NCBI GenBank assembly: GCA_016234935.1
Contig: JACRNL010000007.1
Span: 86,927-150,926 of the forward strand
DNA: 64,000 nucleotides
Source: Deltaproteobacteria bacterium
Lineage (GTDB): Bacteria > Desulfobacterota > GWC2-55-46
Direction of reading: 5' to 3'
Shown: one piece after another, positions 1 through 9,600 of the stretch
How the letters are laid out: every line of letters begins with the position of its first letter
Numbering within the stretch: position 1 is the stretch's first letter
Translations under genes and position numbers: made by a program
The notes under the pieces: model-generated
Told to the model about the DNA's origin: nothing
Seen by the model: only the letters and a program-made list of their open reading frames with translations
Database searches by the model: none

Positions 1-1
1 C

Positions 2-3000
2 AATGCCGCGCTCGGCAGCACCGTAACCAACACGGCCAAGCTGACCAGCACGCAGATCCCGTCCGGTGTGACCTCGAACGTCAACTCGTATGTGCAAACC
101 GCTCCGAATCTGCTTATCACCAAGACGACCAGCACGCCGAATGTGGCGGCGGGAGGGACGGCTACATACACGATAACCATAACCAACAGCGGCACCGCCG
201 CCACCGCCGCCACCTTGATGGTATATGACATGCTCCCGAGCACGGGCGGTGTTGCGAATGCCTTAACGCGCTTCAGTTACCTCGGCACCACATCCATTAC
301 CGGCCTGACCTCCGTGGTTCCGACTACCGCAGTGCCGCCGACGCTTACCCCTTACAACACCGGGGGCGTATCCGCTAACCAGCAACAGGTGCTCTGGAAC
401 TTCGGCGCGCAGTCGCTCGCCGCAGGCGCGAGCGCCACGATCACCTTCAACGCCACGGTGGGCGCCAGCGTCCCGTCCTCGGCAACGCCTTATTACAATA
501 CCGCGGTCGTAACCTACAACACCACCCTTCGCGCGGATACCTCAAGCACGGCGGGGGTGACGGTAACCTCCCCGCTCTCCGTTACCAAGACGCTTGAATC
601 TTACTATGACGCCGCTACCCTTGCCTGGGTGCCATACGGCAACAATATCCCGGCCAACGCCAAGGCGCGCTACAAGATTGATTACTCCAACACCGGCGGC
701 GTTGCCATTAACAACGTGATTCTCACGGACACGCTGCCCTGTCAGACAGCGGCCAATCCCGTTAGTAATGTCAATATCGTAAGCGGGCCGATATTAGCGC
801 CTGCTCCGAACCCGCCGGTTGTCGCCGCAGGCGTTTGTCCCGCTACCCGGCAGACCTTCAGCTTCCCAACCTTGGCGACGCTGAACGCGGGGCAGACCGG
901 ACAAATCAAATTAGACGTTCAAACCAATGCCGCGGCCGGCAACACCGTGGTCAATACCGCGACACTCTCCGGAACAGGGGCTACCGCGGTTACGAGCGAT
1001 GCGCAGGCGTCCGTAACGACCGCGCCGCTTTTGGGGATAACCAAGACCGCATCTGTAACAGGAGTAGCGCAGGGCGGCACGCTTTCATATACCATAACCG
1101 TCACCAACACCGGCACGGCCAACGCCACAAGCATAATCCTCTATGACTGGCTGCCGAGCGGCGGGGCAGTTCTGAATCCCGCGACTCGCTTCAGTTATGC
1201 CGGCACCACATCCATTACCGGCATGACTGCGGTTGTGCCGACGGTCGTGATACCGCCGACACTTGCGCCATACAGCACGGATGTCAATGCCGCCAACATG
1301 CAGCAGATAGCGTGGAACTTCGGCGCGCAGACGCTCGCGCCGGGCGCGAGCTTTACAGTAGTCTTTGCGGCGTCGGTCGGCACAAGCGTGCCCAATTCAA
1401 CGGCCTACTATAATAATTCGCGCGTTTATTACGGCACGGAGCAGGCCAATTCCGGCGCAGTAGGGGTCGTTGTGGGGGCGGATATTTCGACATCCAGCAA
1501 GACATGGACAGACCTGAACGGTGGCGACGCAAACCCGGGCGATGTAATAGAATATACGATTACGCTCAGGGAGACCTCAGGCATCGCTACCGCCGGCGTT
1601 TCTGTGACGGACAACATCCCCGCGAACGTGAACACCTTCACGGTGATGAGCACGCCTGCGGGCTCGACCAACAGTTCCACAGGGACAGGAACCGGCACGA
1701 ACGGCACGGGCTACCTGAACGTCACGGGCATATCTGTCCCGGCAAGCGGGTCGGTCACCATAGTATTTCGCGTGACTGTCGCTGCGGCGCCTGCCGGCAC
1801 GCAGATCAATAACTGCGGTAATATTACGAATCCCGGCGGCCCCGGGGCCGCGCCTTGCGCGGCCACGATCACGGTCTCCGCGTCAACTGTCCCCGGTTAT
1901 GGAAATAAGCCGATGTATTTTTATGACGCCGCCTCTACCCCGGCGTATATACTCTCACGCACTGCGCCTGCCGCCGGAGCTACGGTTTCGATAGCCGCGA
2001 CGACCGGTGTTCAGACATGGACAGAGAGCCCCGCGCTCGCTTCTTCCGTGACCATCAGCAACACGCTGAGCACAACGGCGCCTGTTCAGCTCTATCTTTC
2101 CAGGGGCGCGACAGCAGGCACTTACAGCGTTAAGGTGGACCTGTACTGTTCAACGGCGCCGGCAACGCTTATTACCCTGACTCAGGCACCCGCGCTTACC
2201 ACCACGGTAACGCTATTCACATTCAACCTGCCGTTTACCGGGCCGGTTCCGTCTATTACCTGCGGCGCAGGCGGGTCGTGGGTTGTCAAAGTATCCAACC
2301 TCGGCACCGTTGCGCTGATTGTATCTCCGTATGTAAGCGCCACACAGATATCCAATGTCAACCTGCCGTCTCAGGACGTCATAAATGTGACAAGCGTTAC
2401 GCCTTACAGCACGGTCTATCCGGGCGTAACGTCGCCCGCAACCTACGCCAGCGGGGCTACGGTCTATCTGCGGGCGGTCGTGAGCGATCCGTTTGGCAGC
2501 TACGACATCACCTCGGCGACGGTAACGATTAAAGATTCCAACAGTACGACCAGAGTAACCTCCGCCGCCATGACACAGGTGTTTGATTCCGGTCTTGCAA
2601 CCAAGACCTATGAATACGCATACGTCATTCCGGCCAGCCCTGCCGGCGTATGGAACGCGACCGTAACGGCTAGGGAAGGAACGGAAAACACGGTCTCGGA
2701 CACCGGTATCAGCTCATTCTTAGTCATGTCGGCGCCGAGCCTGACTATCGTCAAATCCGTGCTGACTTATTCCGATCCAATAAACGGCACAGCAAGTCCA
2801 AAGGCAATACCGGGTTCTTTTATGCTCTATACGGTTATGGTGACCAATAGCGGCGCGGGCGCGGTTGACAGCAATACGACGGTGATAACCGACCCGATTC
2901 CGGCAAACACCGAGCTTTTTGTCGGAGATATAAACGGGGCGGGCACGGGCCCTGTTTTGTTTACGGACGGCGCGGTGGCAAGCGGACTCAGCTACGGCTT

Positions 3001-3202
3001 TATAACCCTCGCCAGCGCGGCGGACAACGTTTCTTTTTCAAATAACGGCGGAGCGACATACGTCTATACGCCGGTTCCTGACGCAAATCTGGTTGATGTG
3101 AACGTCACCAATCTGAAAATTTCCCTGACCGGCATATTAAGCGGCGCAAGCGGAGGCAATAATCCGTCGTTCAACGTCAAGTTCAGGGTGAGGGTGAAGT
3201 GA
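2..3202 (+). CDS. DUF11 conserved-repeat surface protein, 5'-truncated by window edge
   Basis: The frame is open from base 2, so this is the C-terminal part (1066 codons) of a larger protein; the GTG at 68 is only an internal codon. It is rich in Thr, Ser, Ala, Gly and Val and built from Ig-like beta modules of the DUF11/conserved-repeat type, recognisable by repeated stretches such as TYTITITNSGTA followed by D-x-LP. Such modules are known in secreted or cell-surface proteins. Two modules (bases about 116-519 and 1030-1437) are near copies. The C-terminal module (around 2740-3199) carries the usual NSG...ITDPIPANTE motif. It ends in FRVRVK, and the 1975-residue protein downstream also contains a similar FRVK stretch near its C-terminus. 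No catalytic motif is visible. It heads a cluster of three smaller related secreted proteins. The surface role is an inference from family and neighbours. Confidence 0.85.
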   Translation, partial: NAALGSTVTNTAKLTSTQIPSGVTSNVNSYVQTAPNLLITKTTSTPNVAAGGTATYTITITNSGTAATAATLMVYDMLPSTGGVANALTRFSYLGTTSITGLTSVVPTTAVPPTLTPYNTGGVSANQQQVLWNFGAQSLAAGASATITFNATVGASVPSSATPYYNTAVVTYNTTLRADTSSTAGVTVTSPLSVTKTLESYYDAATLAWVPYGNNIPANAKARYKIDYSNTGGVAINNVILTDTLPCQTAANPVSNVNIVSGPILAPAPNPPVVAAGVCPATRQTFSFPTLATLNAGQTGQIKLDVQTNAAAGNTVVNTATLSGTGATAVTSDAQASVTTAPLLGITKTASVTGVAQGGTLSYTITVTNTGTANATSIILYDWLPSGGAVLNPATRFSYAGTTSITGMTAVVPTVVIPPTLAPYSTDVNAANMQQIAWNFGAQTLAPGASFTVVFAASVGTSVPNSTAYYNNSRVYYGTEQANSGAVGVVVGADISTSSKTWTDLNGGDANPGDVIEYTITLRETSGIATAGVSVTDNIPANVNTFTVMSTPAGSTNSSTGTGTGTNGTGYLNVTGISVPASGSVTIVFRVTVAAAPAGTQINNCGNITNPGGPGAAPCAATITVSASTVPGYGNKPMYFYDAASTPAYILSRTAPAAGATVSIAATTGVQTWTESPALASSVTISNTLSTTAPVQLYLSRGATAGTYSVKVDLYCSTAPATLITLTQAPALTTTVTLFTFNLPFTGPVPSITCGAGGSWVVKVSNLGTVALIVSPYVSATQISNVNLPSQDVINVTSVTPYSTVYPGVTSPATYASGATVYLRAVVSDPFGSYDITSATVTIKDSNSTTRVTSAAMTQVFDSGLATKTYEYAYVIPASPAGVWNATVTAREGTENTVSDTGISSFLVMSAPSLTIVKSVLTYSDPINGTASPKAIPGSFMLYTVMVTNSGAGAVDSNTTVITDPIPANTELFVGDINGAGTGPVLFTDGAVASGLSYGFITLASAADNVSFSNNGGATYVYTPVPDANLVDVNVTNLKISLTGILSGASGGNNPSFNVKFRVRVK
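116..1437 (+). repeat. Two near-identical DUF11 modules about 0.92 kb apart
   Basis: Within the first gene, the segments at 269-325 and 1190-1246 are almost identical at DNA level (both read RFSY-x-GTTSITG at protein level), and the surrounding ~130-residue modules match throughout (GGTATYTITITN versus GGTLSYTITVTN; WNFGAQ in both). A different module (VTKTLESYYDA...) separates them. This looks like duplication of a two-module unit, which can expand or contract by recombination. Confidence 0.8.
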
Positions 3203-3426
3203 CGCGCCAGAGCGGTGAAAAACAGATAGAAATAAAAAATCAAATCGCAGGGGGGAATTTAAACATGGACGATCTTTTCTTTTTACAAAAAGGCGCAAAT
3301 AGTAATATCTGCGGATTGGCGCGGGACGGTCCGTAGCCGGCCACGCACAGCTCACACTGCGCCAAAGTGAACAGGCGGCGACCTGTAAATTAAGAACAAC
3401 GAAGCTGTCTATAAGGAGGTGGAAAG

Positions 3427-4413
3427 ATGAGAAGGCTGATTTTAACAGCAACAATTGCGATCCTCGCGTGTTTGTCGGTGAGCTCTGTTTATGCCGCCGG
3501 CACGCCTGCGGGAACCGTAATATCCAACGCGGCGAAGGCGACGTATACATCCGGCGGCCCCACCGTAACGACAAACAGCAATACTGTCAATGTCATAGTC
3601 GCTGAAGTGATAAACGTGACGGTTACATGGCAGGATGCCGCAAACGTGACGGTTTCTCCGGGGCAGACGAACGCGGTGCTGATATTCAAGGTTACGAATA
3701 CCGGCAACGGGACTGAGCCGTTTCTGCTCACCGGCAATGCAACGGTGGCGGGCGATCAATTCGACCCCACGCTTGCCAGTATCTACCTTGATACAAACGG
3801 CAACGGCGCCTACGATTCCGGCACCGACACGTTGTATGTGCCGAACGTGAACAATCCGAACCTTGCCGCTGACGGGTTTGTCAACGTGTTCGTTCTGGCG
3901 AACATACCGTCGTCGGGCGTACTGGACGGAAACCTGGGTTTCGCGACGCTGACGGCGGCGTCCAAGACCGGCACAGGCGCGGCAGGGACCATATTCGCGC
4001 TTCAGGGCGACGGAGGGGTGGACGCGATAATCGGCGCCAGCGGCGGCAGTGCGATCGCTACCGGCAAGTATGTGATATCGAGCGTGCTGGTCAGCATTAA
4101 CAAGGCCGCAACGGTGAGCGACGTCTACGGAGGAACGAGAGCGATAACCGGCTCGACCATCCGCTACAGCATGACCGTAACCGCGACAGGGTCCGGCACG
4201 GCCGTGGGCGTGGTGATTACAGACGTTATACCCGCATATACCGCTTACACGGCGGGCACGCTCAAGCTGAACGCCGTAGCCTTGACTGACAACAAAGACG
4301 GAGATGCCGGCGATGTGGGAGGAACGACTGCGGGAACGGTTACGGTAAGCCTGGGGAATCTGACCAGTGCGTCCGCGGTTCAGACAATAGTCTTTAACGT
4401 GACGATCAACTAA
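3427..4413 (+). CDS. Secreted DUF11-type repeat protein
   Basis: 328 residues with a clear Sec signal peptide (MRRLILTATIAILACLSV, cleavage near VYA-AG). The start is fixed by a strong Shine-Dalgarno (AGGAGGTG) just upstream. The mature N-terminus reads GTVISNAAKATYTSGG, a motif shared with the 1975-residue protein downstream (GTVISNTAKASY), which suggests a family hallmark. Two beta-rich domains follow: one near residues 55-190 with D-rich turns (LDTNGNGAYDSGTD, possibly calcium-binding) and a DUF11 module near 215-328 (SMTVTATGSGTAVGVVITDVIPAYT). No enzyme motif is seen. It is 17 bases from the next gene with its own ribosome site, so the two are probably one operon. Role: periplasmic or surface structural protein (inferred). 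Confidence 0.82.
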   Translation: MRRLILTATIAILACLSVSSVYAAGTPAGTVISNAAKATYTSGGPTVTTNSNTVNVIVAEVINVTVTWQDAANVTVSPGQTNAVLIFKVTNTGNGTEPFLLTGNATVAGDQFDPTLASIYLDTNGNGAYDSGTDTLYVPNVNNPNLAADGFVNVFVLANIPSSGVLDGNLGFATLTAASKTGTGAAGTIFALQGDGGVDAIIGASGGSAIATGKYVISSVLVSINKAATVSDVYGGTRAITGSTIRYSMTVTATGSGTAVGVVITDVIPAYTAYTAGTLKLNAVALTDNKDGDAGDVGGTTAGTVTVSLGNLTSASAVQTIVFNVTIN

Positions 4414-4430
4414 ACAAAGGAGGAGACTCA

Positions 4431-4925
4431 ATGATGAAAAAAGCGCTGTTTATCCTGGCGATGCTAATTTTTACGGCAACCCACGCAGTGGCGGCGGATA
4501 AAAGCCCGTTAGAGCTTGTATCCGTCAACGAAGTGGATATCACCGTAAAGAACAGCAAGGGCGTGGACGAGGTTCAGAGGGTGGATGCCGCGAAGGCAAA
4601 GGTTGTGCCGGGCGACACGGTTATCTTTACCACCCGTTATTCGTATGCAGGCGGCAAGCCTGCCACTGACGTGGTCATCACGAATCCGATGCCGGAGCAT
4701 ATGATCTATACGGACGGCACCGCCGAAGGCAAGGGCACGCGGATAGAATTCTCCGCTGACAAGGGCGCCAGCTACGCGCCAGCCGGCAAAGTGAAGATCA
4801 AGGACGCCAAAGGCAAGGAAAGGGTTGCCGCGGCCGCTGATTACACCCATATAAGGTGGGTCTTCAAGGGGGCTTTGGAAAAAGGCGCAAAGGGCGAAGT
4901 GTTTTTCAGGGCAAAGGTCAAGTAG
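4431..4925 (+). CDS. Small secreted DUF11-like protein
   Basis: 164 residues. A signal peptide is visible (MMKKALFILAMLIFTATHAVAA-DK). The mature part is a single beta-sandwich-like module: GDTVIFTTRYSYAGGKPATDVVITNPMP is the typical DUF11 core with Asn-Pro in place of Asp-Pro, and it closes with GEVFFRAKVK. It is preceded by AAAGGAGGAGACTC. Compared with its neighbours it is the minimal version of the module, without extra domains. It probably shares a transcript with the gene upstream. Function unknown; likely a periplasmic or surface accessory to the DUF11 cluster. Confidence 0.8.
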   Translation: MMKKALFILAMLIFTATHAVAADKSPLELVSVNEVDITVKNSKGVDEVQRVDAAKAKVVPGDTVIFTTRYSYAGGKPATDVVITNPMPEHMIYTDGTAEGKGTRIEFSADKGASYAPAGKVKIKDAKGKERVAAAADYTHIRWVFKGALEKGAKGEVFFRAKVK

Positions 4926-4943
4926 GCGGCGGAAGTGGTTTAT

Positions 4944-4989
4944 TGTCATTCCCGAGGTTTTAATCGGGAATCTGGATTCGGGGATGACA
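4944..4989. repeat. Dispersed palindromic repeat (TGTCATTCCCGA type)
   Basis: TGTCATTCCCGA at 4944-4955 pairs with TCGGGGATGACA at 4978-4989 (one mismatch). An alternative inner hairpin uses TTCCCGA and TCGGGAA (4964-4970). This looks like the widespread GTCATTCCC repeat found between genes in many environmental Proteobacteria and Nitrospirota; it has no T-run and so is not an obvious terminator. Confidence 0.65.
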
Positions 4990-5164
4990 GAAAAAAAGAA
5001 TAGATTCCAATCGAATTAATAACAATATAAATACGGAGGTTTTTATGGAGCGTGGGTCGGGGCCGTAGTTAACATATGTAAGGGTCATGTTCTGCCTGGC
5101 AACGAGAGGCATTGGCGAGTTAACGAGTAAAAAAACAAACAAAACAACCAAAAGGAGAAAAAAC

Positions 5165-6382
5165 GTGAATAAGAAATTAGCGCTTAAAATCGCAGCGCCG
5201 CTGCTCGGTATAGCATTTGCCCTGGGAGCGCCGCAGGGGGCGCAGGCGGCGCCGGTACCAACAGCGTCACCGAACAACTTTACCCAGGCATGTACGCAAA
5301 TCAGCAACACGGCCACCGTTAATTTCACGGTTGGCGGCGTAGGACAGACCCCCGGAGCCTCCAATGCGGCGTCCTTTCAGGTGGGCAACAGGGCCAATGT
5401 CCTCGTGGTAAAGCAAAACGCAGCTCCGGTGTCCGTTGTTCCGGGTTCGGCCGGGAATATACTGACATTCAAGGTAATCAATGCCGGCAACTATCGTCAG
5501 AGGTATAACCTCGCAAGCCTGGTAAAGGCGATTGGCACGGCAAATCCTTTTGCCGGACTCCCTGCAAACAGCACGTTTACCGCGACGGAGCAGGTCCCTG
5601 CCATATATGTTGACGGCGCTCCCGGCGCTGTTACCGCCAACATTGACCCGGACTTCGAGCAGACGGTTACAATCCTGGCGGATATAGGGGCGGCACAGGT
5701 TGACGGTGATCTTTCCGTCCATGCCCTTACGGCCACGACCACGTATACCACTGGCGCGGCAGTAACTCAGGGAGCAGGCCAGTCCATTGTCGGCGGGGCA
5801 TTGGCGTGCACGGGTAACGTTGGAGACGTCGTGTTTGCCGATACCGTCGCTGGCCCGGATGACGCCGTGAGAGACGCAGTCGGTTCCGACAGAGACGCAT
5901 ACAAGGTCTGCTCATCGCTGCTGAGCTTTTCCAAGACCGCAACGACCATCTGGGACCCGATTAACTATACCACCATACAGAAAACAATCCCCGGCGCCCT
6001 GGTGAGATACGTGGTTACCGTGTCCAATGCCGGCGCCGCCTGCAGGTCAGCCGTGCTTACGACCATCACGGACGGCCTGAGTGGGAATCTGACGATGGAC
6101 GCCAACCTGAAGGTTGCGGCCGCTGCCGGCCCACTGACGGCCCTGGCCGATGAATCAGCTGCCGGCAAGGGATTCAAGGTTCTGGTGACGGGTTCCGCGC
6201 GTGCCTTAAACGGCGTGGCCCAGTACTTCACCACCGCTAACGACGCGGACGGCGTAGAACTCCTGGCGCCAAACATCACGGCAACGCTGGCGACGGTGCT
6301 GCCTGTGGAAGGCGCCTATCTCGCCGGTGAAATTAAGCCCGGTGAAACCGTAACGCTTACGTTCAACGTTGTGATCAATTAA
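5165..6382 (+). CDS. Secreted DUF11-type repeat protein
   Basis: 405 residues from the GTG at 5165, chosen because AAAAGGAGAAAA precedes it and because it places a clean signal peptide at the N-terminus (MNKKLALKIAAPLLGIAFAL, cleavage near AQA-AP). The open frame extends 26 codons upstream to an ATG at 5087, but that stretch looks non-coding. The mature N-terminus contains ISNTATVNFTVGG, a variant of the ISN-x-A-K-A motif of the neighbours, then a module with NILTFKVINAGNYRQRYNL and a C-terminal DUF11 module (GALVRYVVTVSNAGAACRSA) ending GETVTLTFNVVIN. The last residues match the end of the 3427-4413 protein (VFNVTIN), so the two are paralogues. There are a few cysteines. No catalytic motifs. 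Confidence 0.82.
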   Translation: MNKKLALKIAAPLLGIAFALGAPQGAQAAPVPTASPNNFTQACTQISNTATVNFTVGGVGQTPGASNAASFQVGNRANVLVVKQNAAPVSVVPGSAGNILTFKVINAGNYRQRYNLASLVKAIGTANPFAGLPANSTFTATEQVPAIYVDGAPGAVTANIDPDFEQTVTILADIGAAQVDGDLSVHALTATTTYTTGAAVTQGAGQSIVGGALACTGNVGDVVFADTVAGPDDAVRDAVGSDRDAYKVCSSLLSFSKTATTIWDPINYTTIQKTIPGALVRYVVTVSNAGAACRSAVLTTITDGLSGNLTMDANLKVAAAAGPLTALADESAAGKGFKVLVTGSARALNGVAQYFTTANDADGVELLAPNITATLATVLPVEGAYLAGEIKPGETVTLTFNVVIN

Positions 6383-6389
6383 GGCGCAG

Positions 6390-6491
6390 CCATCCGGAAA
6401 CGGCCGCAAAGACGCGGGGGGTGAACCCCCTGAGGGGGCTCAGCCCCTTCAAGGGGAGAAGTTCCCCGGCGTCCTTGCGGCTTAAGGATGG
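6390..6491. repeat. Nested hairpins with a family-A GC palindrome in the loop
   Basis: An outer inverted repeat (CCATCC at 6390 / GGATGG at 6486; GCCGCAAAGACGC at 6403-6415 / GCGTCCTTGCGGC at 6469-6481) encloses the family-A palindrome at 6416-6456, which alternates GGGGG/CCCCC and CCCCTTCAAGGGG arms. Family A recurs in this window at 14363, 16618, 17008, 21367, 59326 and 63447. The arrangement looks like one palindromic element inserted into the loop of another, or a single large cruciform. No T-run follows. Confidence 0.7.
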
Positions 6492-6515
6492 GATAAAGCA
6501 GGAGATGTTGTGCTG

Positions 6516-6554
6516 TGCGCTCATGCCGGCGTTAAAAAAAACAGCATGAGCGCA
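6516..6554. repeat. Perfect 11-bp inverted repeat
   Basis: TGCGCTCATGC (6516-6526) and GCATGAGCGCA (6544-6554) are perfect complements around a 17-base A-rich loop. It lies in the 315-base gap between two surface-protein genes and could fold in RNA; its role is unknown. Confidence 0.55.
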
Positions 6555-6572
6555 TACCAGAGCATCTGCAAA

Positions 6573-6653
6573 CGTAGCGCGAGGCTTCTACCGAGCTGTT
6601 TTTGCCGCATCCTTGCCTGATTGCAACAGGCGAGACTAAAGTCTCGCACTACG
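6573..6653. repeat. 81-bp element with CGTAGYGCGAG termini (family E)
   Basis: It begins CGTAGCGCGAGGCTT and ends AGTCTCGCACTACG, imperfect inverted ends, with the core TTTTGCCGCATCCTTGC...TGATTGCAACA. The same core and ends recur at 48127-48233, where an extra 27-base palindrome sits inside. Related short palindromes (GCGAGGCTTCAGCCTCGC type) occur at 33209 and 38239. It looks like a small non-coding dispersed (MITE-like) element. Confidence 0.65.
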
Positions 6654-6697
6654 TAAACGGCAAGGCAAGACATACTAAGGACGCACAAAACAGCTGA

Positions 6698-9600
6698 ATG
6701 ATAAGAGCGAATAAAAATAGGACTTCCGTGTTGACATGGGCGCTCGGCGCGTTCTTGCCCGTGTTATACCTGTTTATCGCCGTCCCCGGCGCATGGGGCG
6801 CCGCGCCCAGCGGGACTGTCATCAGCAACACCGCGAAAGCGTCTTATCCGGGGATGCCTCCCGTCGATTCCAATATGGTGGACGTGAAAATCCTGCCGCC
6901 TCCGACCAAGGCGGTAATTGAATTCCTGAGATACGCGCCGTCGTATCCAGATGCCCAGCCGGTCAACGTCGCCACAACCGGATGCAGCCAGAGCGGCTCA
7001 ACATCCGGGCCATTTACCGGCATGCCTTCTCCTCAGCCTTTGTTGGCTTCGTCGCCGCTGAACCTTGCCGTCGCCGTCTCTCTTGTAAAGACGACGAGGT
7101 ATCATGCAAATGATACTGCCTTCGTGCGTCTTACGGACGGAGACCAGAACCTTGACGCAACTGCAATAGACACGGTGACGGTGACTTTGACGGTCCCCGG
7201 CTCTAATGAAAGCGAGACGCTTCGCCTGCAGGAGACCGGCCTTGACACGGGCGTATTCGCAGGCTACATCACGATCGGCTCCGCGCAGGCGGCTGCGAAT
7301 AACTGCGTTTTAAATTATCTTGCCGATGGACAAAAGATTCTCGCGTCATATGCCGACCCGGTGAACGGCGACACCGCCGAGGATGTTTCCCTCGTTGACC
7401 CTTACGGATTGATGTTTGACAGCGCCACCGGAGCGCCCGTGAACGGGGCGATTATTACCCTCATAGACAATGCCACGGGACTGCCGGCGGTTGTTGCCGG
7501 CGATGACGGCGTCAGCGCCTATCCTTCCACGGTTACTACCGGCGGGGCCGCGACTGACGGAAGCGGCAAGGTTTATAACTTCCCCGCGGGCGAGTACAGG
7601 TTCCCCTTTATCGCGCCGGGCAACTACCGTTTTGACATTATACCGGCCCTCGGATACAGGCTGCCGTCCACAGCGGCTTTCGCGGACTTGCAGAGCCTTC
7701 CCGGCGCGCCGTTCGTACTTGACAATCCCGGCTCCATAGGCGGTGTTTTTAACGTTCCCCTCGGCGTCGCCGTGAAGATAGACATTCCGACAGACCCGGT
7801 GCGCGTGATGCTTTACCTTACAAAGACCGCGTCAAAGTCGACGGCGGCCGTCGGTGATTTCCTTCAGTACAGGGTCGGCGTGGAGAACACCTCAACCCAA
7901 TTCGACGTCAGCAATGCCGTTATCAGCGACGAGATGCCGCTCGGCTTCCGTTACCGTAAAGGCTCGGCAACGCTCGGCGGCGTCCGCGCCCCTGACCCTT
8001 TGATTTCAAGCGACGGACGCACCCTTTCATTTGCCGCCGGCAGCCTTGCCATGAACGGAGGAAAGGCTGAGATAACGTATGTCGCGGCGATAGCGGCAGG
8101 GGCAAAGACGGGCAAGGCCGTGAATACGGCCTACGCGGTCGGCACGACCCTTAACAACGGAACCGTCAATTCCAACACGGCGCGGGCGACGGTAGAGGTA
8201 AAGGACGATCTCTTCGCCGAAAAGAGCTTCATAGCGGGCCGCGTCGCCAAGGGTTGCGATAAGGAGAAAGAGGCCGTTATTGAGGGCGAGATGGAAGGCA
8301 TCCGCATATACCTTGAGGACGGCACTTATACCCTGACCGATAAAAAGGGCATGTATCACTTTGCCGGGGTAAAGCCCGGATCTCATGTGGTTCAGATGGA
8401 TAAAGACACTATCCCCGGCGAATATGAGGTCGAACAGTGTGAAGATCACAGCCGGTTCGCGGGCAGCGATTTTTCTCAGTTTGTCGACCTCCAGGGCGGC
8501 GCCTTGTGGCGGGCAGATTTTTATTTGGCCGAAAAGCCAAAGGCCCCGCTGCCTGAGCCGATTGAGATAAAAGGGCAGGCAGGGATTGAACTCAGCAGCG
8601 CTTTGGAAAGCGGCGGCGCGGAAAAAGACGGAAAAAATACCGTTGCCGCCTTATCCGTGGATTACAGCGTATTCCTTCAGGCCGGCAATGTGCCGCTGAA
8701 AAACCTCAGGGTTACGGTTTTGCTGCCTGACGGGGTTGATTATGTCAAAGGCAGCAGCACGCTCGGAGACGCTGCCTTGCTGGACCCGCTGGCGCTGGAA
8801 GGCTCCCTGACATACCGGCTTTTTGACGTTCCCGCCGACTGGCAGAATTTGCTGAAGTTTGCCGCCGCCGTCCCGATTGAAGCCGCGGGCAATGATCTGG
8901 CCGCCAAAGCGATGCTGACCTTTGATACCTCCGCGTCGAAGAACCTGAGGACGCCGCTTGCGGAGAACATCCTGCAGGGCTTTAACCGCAAAAAGCCGAA
9001 TGGGAACATTGAAGAGTTTACCCTGTATCCGCAGTTTGATGTGATGAGCGACGTCCTCAGCGCGGATGACAAGGAAATGATGGGGCAGATCATACAGGAG
9101 CTTAAAAAGAGGTCCATTAAGCAGATTGTCATTGAAGGCCATACGGACTCCAACAGGGTAAGCAGGAAAACTCTGCATATATTCCCGGATAATTACGCTT
9201 TGTCAAGGGGCAGGGCGCAGAGCGTCGCCAACTTTGTCAAAGAGGCGTTAAACCTTAAACCCGAGCAGTTGGTCATTGCCGGCTATGGGCCGGATAAGCC
9301 TGTCGCGGCCAACAAGACAAGCGAAGGCCGCGCCCTTAACCGCCGCGTGGAGATGAAGATAGCGGCGAACACCGAAGCGGAGGAGCGCGCGTTTAAAAAC
9401 GACAAAGACAGGAGCGGTCTGAAGACCGTCGAGGTAACGGACGTCTGGCGGCCAAAGGCCCCGGAAACCGCGGCGGAAATAGCGGCGAAAGAGGCCAGGG
9501 CGGCGCGGGAAAAGAAAATAATGCCCCTGTTTGACGTTGCATGGACTGACGCGGCCAGGCCTGGTTTTGAGTGGCTATGGCCTTTTGACGGCTTCTATCC

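Noticed and set aside
3290..3420. Possible GEMM (cyclic di-GMP) riboswitch ahead of the 3427 gene, because of a CACGCACAG match
   Set aside because: Only one short block matches; the GGACGCAAAGCC core and the second helix are absent.
5497..6409. Long minus-strand ORFs across the DUF11 genes
   Set aside because: High-GC shadow frames of well-supported plus-strand genes; no ribosome sites, signal peptides or motifs.
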